Shown: in pieces, positions 5,756 through 9,917 of the stretch
Layout: each line of letters starts with the position of its first letter
Position numbering within the stretch: the first letter of the stretch is position 1
Origin: an uncultured Bacteroidales bacterium
GTDB taxonomy: Bacteria; Bacteroidota; Bacteroidia; Bacteroidales; Paludibacteraceae
Reading direction: 5' to 3'
Assembly: GCA_903929065.1 (NCBI GenBank)
Contig: CAIYTJ010000341.1
Coordinates: 1-9,917 of the forward strand
DNA length: 9,917 nt
The notes under the pieces: model-generated
The model's input: only the letters and a program-made list of their open reading frames with translations
Databases searched by the model: none
Told to the model about the DNA's origin: nothing
Position numbers and translations under genes: made by a program

Positions 5756-6505
5756 ATGACCGAAAAGAACAAATCAGATGCGTTATCAATCATAAATAAA
5801 GGAGTATTTGAGATCATTAGTAGTTATAGCGAAAATGCGTTGCTAATTAACGCCTGCTTTGTCGCAAAGGATAGGTATGCACGACTTGAAGGCGAAATGC
5901 AGTTGTCTACTACTCAGAATGTTCCCCAGCAGCTGCGATTGGATATGGAAATAGAGGTGGTGTATAGGAAAAATGAGCTAGTAACAAAATATGGTGGTGA
6001 CGTCCTTGATGTGGTTTTCAGAAATTATATTATTTCAAACATTTCTATCATGGATGCCATATTGGAAGATTTATATGAACATCTCCTAAAAGTCGTCAAC
6101 GCTGCAATCACAGATACGGAACTGGAAAAACAGATACGTAATGCATGGACAAACGAAGCAATGTTGAATTTTTTTGTTGATGCCGCAGGAGCAGGGTTAA
6201 CCAAACCTTCTACTAAAACAATGGAATTTGCCGAAGCATATATGCGTTATACAGAATTAAGAATTGTTCGTCATACACTATTGCATAGCGATAGTACACT
6301 TTCAGCTAAAAATCTAAAAAAACTTCAGGATAATTTTACAGTGACCCCGGTCGCCCGCAGGCACTTTGCTTTATTTTCCAGTCCGATGTTTGATCCCACT
6401 GGAAAGGTGAATTTAAGCATAAACCACATTCTTGCTATCAGACAGTATCTACACAGATATCTAATATACCTACGTGAATCAATTAATGAAAAAGTAATTC
6501 GTTGA
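5756..6505 (+). CDS. HEPN-domain protein, candidate ribonuclease (RiboL-PSP/MAE-like)
   Basis: The 249-residue protein starts at ATG 5756. The frame is open back to 5603, but that part overlaps the end of the RES gene and does not look like protein. The helix ELRIVRHTLLHSD carries the HEPN catalytic motif R-x4-H as Arg172-His173-Thr-Leu-Leu-His177, with the polar residue after Arg that is usual in active HEPN RNases. An earlier helix (SIMDAILEDLYEHLLKVV, residues 97-114) fits the first HEPN helix. The protein looks all-helical and soluble. HEPN proteins cut RNA in toxin-antitoxin and abortive-infection systems, and some act as cytoplasmic toxins. No MNT-type antitoxin gene is adjacent. GC in sampled lines is about 33%, unlike the RES gene upstream. 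Confidence 0.65.
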   Translation: MTEKNKSDALSIINKGVFEIISSYSENALLINACFVAKDRYARLEGEMQLSTTQNVPQQLRLDMEIEVVYRKNELVTKYGGDVLDVVFRNYIISNISIMDAILEDLYEHLLKVVNAAITDTELEKQIRNAWTNEAMLNFFVDAAGAGLTKPSTKTMEFAEAYMRYTELRIVRHTLLHSDSTLSAKNLKKLQDNFTVTPVARRHFALFSSPMFDPTGKVNLSINHILAIRQYLHRYLIYLRESINEKVIR

Positions 6506-6627
6506 ATTATGCAGCATTGTAGCTGGTAAGTAATAATACAGAGATTTTGGCAATCATGAATGCAGAAAAAATGGCAACAATGAATGTACAATAAGGTAAC
6601 AACTATTGCCTAACTGACCGATATTTC

Positions 6628-6697
6628 TTCTTACGTTAAAGGTTATCTTTACGTTAAACGGCGGAAATTGTGCCTAAATACCTGTTTAGCGTAAGAA
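6628..6697 (+). repeat. Three-copy TTACGTTAA-like repeat, possible operator
   Basis: TTACGTTAAA occurs at 6631-6640 and 6649-6658 with an 18-base period. An inverted near-copy, TTAGCGTAAGAA, lies at 6686-6697. TTCTTACGTTAA at 6628-6639 pairs with that inverted copy at 11 of 12 bases, so the outer arms could form a hairpin with a 46-base loop. It lies in the otherwise gene-free stretch 6506-6806, about 110-215 bases before the RhuM-Fic start. A regulatory or recombination site is plausible. Nothing else is seen in this stretch apart from the promoter box at 6784. Confidence 0.5.
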
Positions 6698-6783
6698 AAG
6701 CAAGTATGCAATGCTACAATTCAGCCTTTTAAAACCGCTATTAAATTGTCTTGCCCTATAATAGCATATAAGACTTTAAAATG

Positions 6784-6791
6784 TAAATTTG
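6784..6791 (+). promoter_or_regulatory. -7 box upstream of the RhuM-Fic gene
   Basis: TAAATTTG is a perfect TAnnTTTG match, 53 bases before ATG 6845. TTG at 6751-6753 is 30 bases upstream, longer than the usual spacing, so the upstream element is uncertain. The short leader frame at 6807 would lie in the transcript. Confidence 0.4.
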
Positions 6792-6806
6792 AGGATTGCC
6801 AAAATA

Positions 6807-6848
6807 ATGATGACAGATGAAGACCAAAACGAAATCTTAAACCAATGA
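6807..6848 (+). CDS. Possible 13-residue leader peptide coupled to RhuM-Fic
   Basis: ATG 6807 opens a short frame reading MMTDEDQNEILNQ that ends at TGA 6846-6848. Its stop overlaps the ATG of the RhuM-Fic gene (6845-6847) in the arrangement ATGA, typical of translational coupling. The peptide is acidic and has no recognisable motif. It may simply be fortuitous, but the overlap could control how much Fic protein is made. Confidence 0.3.
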   Translation: MMTDEDQNEILNQ

Positions 6849-7819
6849 GTGAGATAATTATATACAAAAACGATGATAACAGCCCTGAAGTTGAGGTAAG
6901 TTTAGATAAGGGTACTATTTGGTTAACTCAAAAACAGATTGCTTCCGTATTTGGAACAGAAGTACCAGCTATAAATAAACATATAAAAAACATAATAAAA
7001 GAAGGTGAGTTAATTGCTGATCCAACTATTTCCAAAATGGAAATAGTTCAACAGGAAGGGGAAAGGAAAGTAAATAGAAATGTGGAGATCTATAATCTTG
7101 ATATGGTAATATCCGTTGGATACAGGGTCAATTCAGCGAGGGCTACACAATTCAGGATTTGGGCTACTGAGCGGTTAAAGGATTACCTTGTAAATGGATA
7201 TGCCATTAATCAACAACGGTTAGAGCAGCTTAACCAAATAATAAATGTAATACAGCAATCAGGCACGACAGATAGCTTGCAACTTACTGAAGCAAAGGGA
7301 CTATTGGATATTTTGAGCAGCTATACCCGGAGCTTTGTATTGCTTAATCAATATGATAGCAATAGTTTTAAAGCAGGCAAGCTAAACGCCAATATTACCT
7401 ATGAAATAAAATATACCGAAGCAAAAGAAGCCATAGCAGAATTAAAACGCCAATTAATCGAAAAAAAAGATGCTACCGAATTATTTGGCAATGAGAAAGA
7501 CCAAAGTTTTGAAGGAACATTAAACAGCGTAGTGCAAACTTTCGGAGGAGATTATGTGTACCCTACTATCGAAGAGCAGGCAGCACATTTGCTCTATTTC
7601 ATTATTAAGAATCATCCATTTAGCGATGGCAACAAACGTATTGGGGCATTTCTTTTTATTTGGTTCCTCGAAAAGAACAAACACCGTTTCAAGAAAAATG
7701 GAGAAATAAAAATTAACGATAATGCTTTGACTGCATTGGCTTTACTTGTAGCTCAAAGTGACCCGGCAGAAAAGGAATTAATGACATCGCTGATATGTAA
7801 CTTAATTGATAACGGCTAA
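6845..7819 (+). CDS. RhuM-Fic fusion protein (Doc-type Fic motif)
   Basis: The 324-residue protein has two parts. Residues 1-115 are a RhuM-family domain (IWLTQKQIASVFGTEVPAINKHIKNI, then VEIYNLDMVISVGYRVNSARATQFRIWATERLKDYLVNGYAIN), with a helix-turn-helix-like start. Residues about 145-320 form a Fic/DOC domain with the catalytic loop HPFSDGNKRIG (257-267). His257 is the expected catalytic residue, and Lys in place of the second Gly of GNGR resembles Doc, which phosphorylates EF-Tu. No [S/T]xxxE[G/N] inhibitory helix was recognised. A coiled-coil-like linker is at 119-140. A cytoplasmic nucleotide-transfer toxin or regulator is likely. RhuM and RhuM-Fic genes are frequent in restriction and defence islands. 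The stop is followed by the second dispersed repeat. Confidence 0.88.
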   Translation: MSEIIIYKNDDNSPEVEVSLDKGTIWLTQKQIASVFGTEVPAINKHIKNIIKEGELIADPTISKMEIVQQEGERKVNRNVEIYNLDMVISVGYRVNSARATQFRIWATERLKDYLVNGYAINQQRLEQLNQIINVIQQSGTTDSLQLTEAKGLLDILSSYTRSFVLLNQYDSNSFKAGKLNANITYEIKYTEAKEAIAELKRQLIEKKDATELFGNEKDQSFEGTLNSVVQTFGGDYVYPTIEEQAAHLLYFIIKNHPFSDGNKRIGAFLFIWFLEKNKHRFKKNGEIKINDNALTALALLVAQSDPAEKELMTSLICNLIDNG

Positions 7820-7875
7820 CAACCTAAACATATTGGAATGTTTCGGAAAAAAACTATGTTCCAGTCATGTACGAA

Positions 7876-8001
7876 TTGTGTACCAATTAACCATAGTGAA
7901 AGATTATTAAAGGCAATTAAAGTTTCCATTACGTTTTTACTGAGACACCCTAAAATAGCTATACACTTCCGGTGAGTAAAACGGATATAGCTACACAGTG
8001 T
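7876..8001 (+). repeat. Dispersed intergenic repeat, copy B
   Basis: This is the second copy of the repeat at 1784-1898, in the same orientation. It begins with GTGTACCAATTAACCATA and flanks (7876-7898). GATTATTAAAG follows (7902-7912), and then comes the 57-base block at 7945-8001. In this copy TCCG and CGGA pair around the centre of the block, and one base of this pairing is lost in copy A. A local near-duplication, TGTACGAATT then TGTACCAATT, precedes it (7869-7888). The rest of the 347-base gene-free stretch 7820-8166 holds this repeat, an unexplained AT-rich tail and the promoter at 8091-8123. Confidence 0.7.
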
Positions 8002-8090
8002 ATGAGACACCGGCTAAACCCTTGAAATTGGGCTAAAAAAGCGTGACTTCACTTAAAATAGCCCTATGACAATATTAAATGTTCACTATA

Positions 8091-8123
8091 TTGCACATTA
8101 TTCGGAAAGTTCATTTACTTTAG
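8091..8123 (+). promoter_or_regulatory. Promoter of the 86-residue gene and XRE regulator
   Basis: TTG (8091-8093) is followed after 22 bases by TACTTTAG (8116-8123), which differs from TAnnTTTG at one position. The spacing is within the Bacteroidota range. The start codon at 8167 is 43 bases downstream. Confidence 0.4.
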
Positions 8124-8166
8124 CACCATAAAGCGGGGGCAACGCTATACAAACTGCACAAAATTT

Positions 8167-8427
8167 ATGCAATCAACAGTGAAAGAAACAATTAAAGTTG
8201 GCGACAAGGTAACATTTGACAACGATCAGATAGAAACTTTTAAGGCTGAAACAAACCTTGACAATAAAGAAATACAACAATACCGTAAACTGGTACTTGC
8301 GGGCATTGATCAGGTTGGTTTAGTGAAGGAGTTAGGTGGTAATCTAACCACTGTTTCATACCCGGATGGCTGGGATTTACCTGTACCAACAAAGTATCTC
8401 ATTATCTTGCCCTCGTTTGACGAGTAA
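8167..8427 (+). CDS. Small conserved-looking protein, function unknown
   Basis: The 86-residue protein starts MQSTVKETIKVGDKVTFD. The phrases VGDKVTF, VGLVKELGGNLTTVSYPDGW and LPVPTKYLIILP suggest a small beta-barrel, perhaps SH3- or KOW-like, with a short helix (NKEIQQYRKLVLAG) in the middle. This is fold guessing from pattern only. It has no signal peptide and ends in acidic SFDE. The XRE regulator follows after 19 bases, so the two are probably co-transcribed. The arrangement small protein + XRE is also seen in toxin-antitoxin operons, but nothing here identifies it as a toxin. Confidence 0.6.
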   Translation: MQSTVKETIKVGDKVTFDNDQIETFKAETNLDNKEIQQYRKLVLAGIDQVGLVKELGGNLTTVSYPDGWDLPVPTKYLIILPSFDE

Positions 8428-8446
8428 TTTTTACCGTGTTTAAAAT

Positions 8447-8692
8447 ATGGAAAAAAAGTCCAGATTAACTGAGCAGTATATTAAAGATTATCGGGAAACG
8501 GTTGGGAAAAACATCCGTTTAATCCGGGAAAAAAAAGGTTATAGCCAAGATGAACTTGCAGAAATAATGGATGTTCATCGTTCCACTATTTCAAAAATAG
8601 AAACAGGAAAATTCGCTATCACCATTGATTATATGGTAAAATTTGCTTGGTATCTGGACTTTGAAATATCTTTTATTGAAAAAAATCCGTGA
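8447..8692 (+). CDS. XRE-family helix-turn-helix regulator
   Basis: The 81-residue protein has a complete XRE (Cro/C1) domain at residues 18-76: VGKNIRLIREKKGYSQDELAEI, then MDVHRSTISKIETGKFAIT with the recognition helix around RSTISKIE. Apart from a charged N-terminal helix there is no other domain. It probably represses its own promoter at 8091-8123 as a dimer. In size it resembles controller proteins of restriction-modification systems and antitoxin-type repressors. It converges with vsr, the stops being 14 bases apart, so it could instead be linked to the methylase/vsr pair. The sequence does not show which. Confidence 0.85.
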   Translation: MEKKSRLTEQYIKDYRETVGKNIRLIREKKGYSQDELAEIMDVHRSTISKIETGKFAITIDYMVKFAWYLDFEISFIEKNP

Positions 8693-8706
8693 GAAAACTT
8701 TCGCAA

Positions 8707-9123
8707 TTAGGCATTCGATGTCAATTGTCTTACAATGCCGTCAAGGATGGATTGGATATCTTTTTCTATTTCACATTCCCATATAATCAATACTTTCCAT
8801 CCGATAGTCTTTAACTTTAGAACATTGTCTTCATCTTTCTTAATGTTCATTTCGAGTTTTTCTTTCCAGAATTTTGAATTTGTATTTGGTATCCGACCCT
8901 CCCTGCAATCTTTATGGTAGTGCCAGAAACAGCCATGAACAAATATTGCAGTCTTATATTTCGGTAAGACAATATCTGGCTTGCCTGGTAATTCCTTTTT
9001 GTGGATTCTGAACCTTAAACCCAACTTGAAAAGTGCTGAACGCAATAAAATTTCCGGTTTAGTATTTTTACCACGGATTTTACTCATTACTTCACTACGC
9101 TTTTCTTTCGACCAAATGTCCAT
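8707..9123 (-). CDS. vsr: Very short patch repair endonuclease (Vsr)
   Basis: The 138-residue protein is full length for Vsr. It nicks DNA 5' of the T in T:G mismatches that arise when a 5-methylcytosine in a methylase site deaminates, starting very short patch repair. Recognised features are MSKIRGKNTKPE (13-24), the catalytic Asp50 in GKPDIVLP, FVHGCFWHYHKDC (61-73) with His63 and probable zinc ligands Cys65, His70 and Cys73, the FWKEKLEMNIKKD block and Cys117 in IWECE. These line up with the E. coli Vsr residues known from structure. The ATG overlaps the methylase stop by one base (TAATG), the usual dcm-vsr coupling. With the methylase cut, its expression and usefulness are in doubt. Confidence 0.94.
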   Translation of the reverse strand: MDIWSKEKRSEVMSKIRGKNTKPEILLRSALFKLGLRFRIHKKELPGKPDIVLPKYKTAIFVHGCFWHYHKDCREGRIPNTNSKFWKEKLEMNIKKDEDNVLKLKTIGWKVLIIWECEIEKDIQSILDGIVRQLTSNA

Positions 9124-9782
9124 TATCTTCTTAAAGAGATTACTTTTTTCCTTTTCATAAATTTTTTCATAGCAACTGCGACTGCTTTTGCCAAAGGTAC
9201 AGGAACTCCATTGCCGATCATTTTGAATTTTTTTGATAGAGGTAACTCCGAAGGTAAAATGTAAGCATCGGGAACACCTTGTATTCTTAATGTCTCTCTC
9301 ACTGATAAACGCCTGTGTTTATATGGATGCAAATGAACCTCGTTATTACCATAACATGCAGTTGGGCTATATTTAAAGCGGTGCAATCTTTTAAATGATG
9401 GCCTGTTAGTTTCCCCTTCTTTTATAGCACTCAATTTCTCTTCTTCCAAATACAAATTGAAATACTCATTAGCATTTGCTACTTTATTTATTTGCCGTAA
9501 TGAAACAAGACAACTCTCTACACACAACTCTATCGGCAAATCTCTGGGCTTTGTTAGTTGTTTTCCAAATGGTACAGCCGATGGCCATACATACTTAGTC
9601 GCTGCATTTCTATATTTTTTATTTTTCGGCCAGTCGAACCAAAGTCCGGCAATATTTAATTTGATATGCTTTTTCTCAATTTTATCCTTTCGTATTCCGA
9701 TGAAAAAAACTCGTTCACGATATTGAGGTACACCAAACTCCAATGCGTTTAGAGTTTCGTGATCAACATAATATTCTTTTAG
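9123..9782 (-). pseudogene. Cytosine-5 DNA methyltransferase, C-terminal half, truncated by IS
   Basis: The frame keeps the end of a Dcm-like methylase: motif VIII GVPQYRERVFFIG at the beginning, a target-recognition region (about residues 45-150), motif IX-like RRLSVRETLRIQGVPD and motif X KMIGNGVPVPLAKAVA, ending with SLRR and a stop that overlaps the vsr ATG. Missing are motifs I-VI, including the SAM-binding FxGxG loop, the catalytic PC loop and ENV. Upstream of about 9782 the reading frame no longer looks like a methylase, and at 9806 a transposase stop codon is met in another frame. The natural reading is insertion of an IS into the gene. Translation from TTG 9809 is possible on paper but would give an inactive piece. 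The exact junction is approximate. Confidence 0.75.
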
Positions 9783-9917
9783 GTATAGGCACTTAGGTCG
9801 CAATATCAATCCTTTGATAACAAGCGTATTGGATCATTTTTGACCATTCTTTTTATAAGGGTATCAAAGATTACTCCCATTTTTTGTCTTCTGTTATATC
9901 TAAAGTGATATTCATCC
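9782..9917 (-). mobile_element. IS1595-type insertion sequence, 3' end (partial)
   Basis: The element runs off the right edge. Its inner end is placed near 9782, where methylase coding resumes. On the plus strand the edge reads GGTATAGGCACTTAGG, a plausible terminal repeat that cannot be checked without the other end. A perfect hairpin TATCAA-TCCT-TTGATA (9804-9819) overlaps the transposase stop. IS1595 elements usually make 8-bp target duplications, but only one side is visible. Confidence 0.55.
9806..9917 (-). CDS. IS1595-family transposase (ISXO2-like), C-terminal fragment
   Basis: The minus-strand frame entering at 9916 encodes 36 residues and ends at TGA 9808-9806. It begins DEYHFRYNRRQKMGVIFDTL and ends NDPIRLLSKD. 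The E[YF]xFRxNRR signature followed by a helix is the conserved end of ISXO2-like DDE transposases of the IS1595 family. In those proteins it comes after the catalytic domain. The catalytic residues lie outside the window. It is in a different frame from the adjacent methylase piece, which is why it is read as a separate gene and not as a frameshift of the methylase. Confidence 0.68.
   Translation of the reverse strand, partial: DEYHFRYNRRQKMGVIFDTLIKRMVKNDPIRLLSKD

Noticed and set aside
7823..7846. Hairpin CC-t-AAACAT / ATGTTT-c-GG after the RhuM-Fic stop as a terminator.
   Set aside because: It has a mismatch and is followed by A residues rather than a T-run on the coding strand.
7816..8010. 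A 64-residue minus-strand frame after RhuM-Fic.
   Set aside because: It is a reading of the dispersed repeat with improbable composition, and the copy A locus does not preserve an equivalent gene.
9783..9917. A simple frameshift in the methylase at its 5' end.
   Set aside because: The upstream frame encodes EYHFRYNRR and ends with its own stop. This matches an IS1595 transposase terminus and no methylase motif.
1..9917. CRISPR array, tRNA or rRNA genes, and a tyrosine integrase.
   Set aside because: No regularly spaced repeat-spacer series, no tRNA cloverleaf and no rRNA or integrase sequence was recognised on either strand.

Overview
The window looks like an accessory, defence-rich stretch of a Bacteroidota chromosome, probably a Sphingobacteriia or Chitinophagia relative. 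The grounds are AT-rich genes, A-rich leaders without Shine-Dalgarno sites, several perfect or near-perfect TAnnTTTG -7 boxes, and protein types common in that phylum. No species can be named from sequence alone.

Layout. Bases 1-795 (minus) hold the N-terminal 265 residues of a large Fic-type protein that runs off the left edge, with a good promoter at 880-911. Bases 796-1275 are mostly non-coding. A coiled-coil plus winged-helix-like protein follows (1276-1743). A two-gene minus operon (1972-3014) encodes a LytTR-like DNA-binding protein and a 61-residue helical protein. It diverges from a plus-strand cassette (3167-4014) of a GRDP-like protein with a Cys/His tail and an HNH nuclease. A small beta-rich protein (4018-4269, minus) faces the HNH gene end to end. 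An HU protein (4351-4638) precedes a RES-domain protein (4753-5676) and a HEPN RNase-like protein (5756-6505). A RhuM-Fic fusion (6845-7819) comes after a gap carrying a three-copy repeat. After a second gap come an 86-residue protein and an XRE regulator (8167-8692). The right end (minus) holds vsr and the C-terminal half of a cytosine-5 DNA methyltransferase. That gene appears to have been cut by an IS1595-type insertion sequence, whose transposase C-terminus occupies 9806-9917.

How the parts may work together. Many of the genes belong to families used in toxin-antitoxin, abortive-infection or restriction-modification systems: two Fic proteins, RES, HEPN, HNH, vsr and dcm-like. A dispersed repeat about 115-126 bp long occurs at 1784-1898 and 7876-8001 in direct orientation, framing about 6 kb that contains most of these genes. 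The best candidates for an undescribed system are the RES + HEPN pair and the GRDP-like + HNH cassette. The RES gene is clearly richer in GC than the HEPN gene, so the pair may be assembled rather than ancient. All functional links here are inferred from families and gene order.
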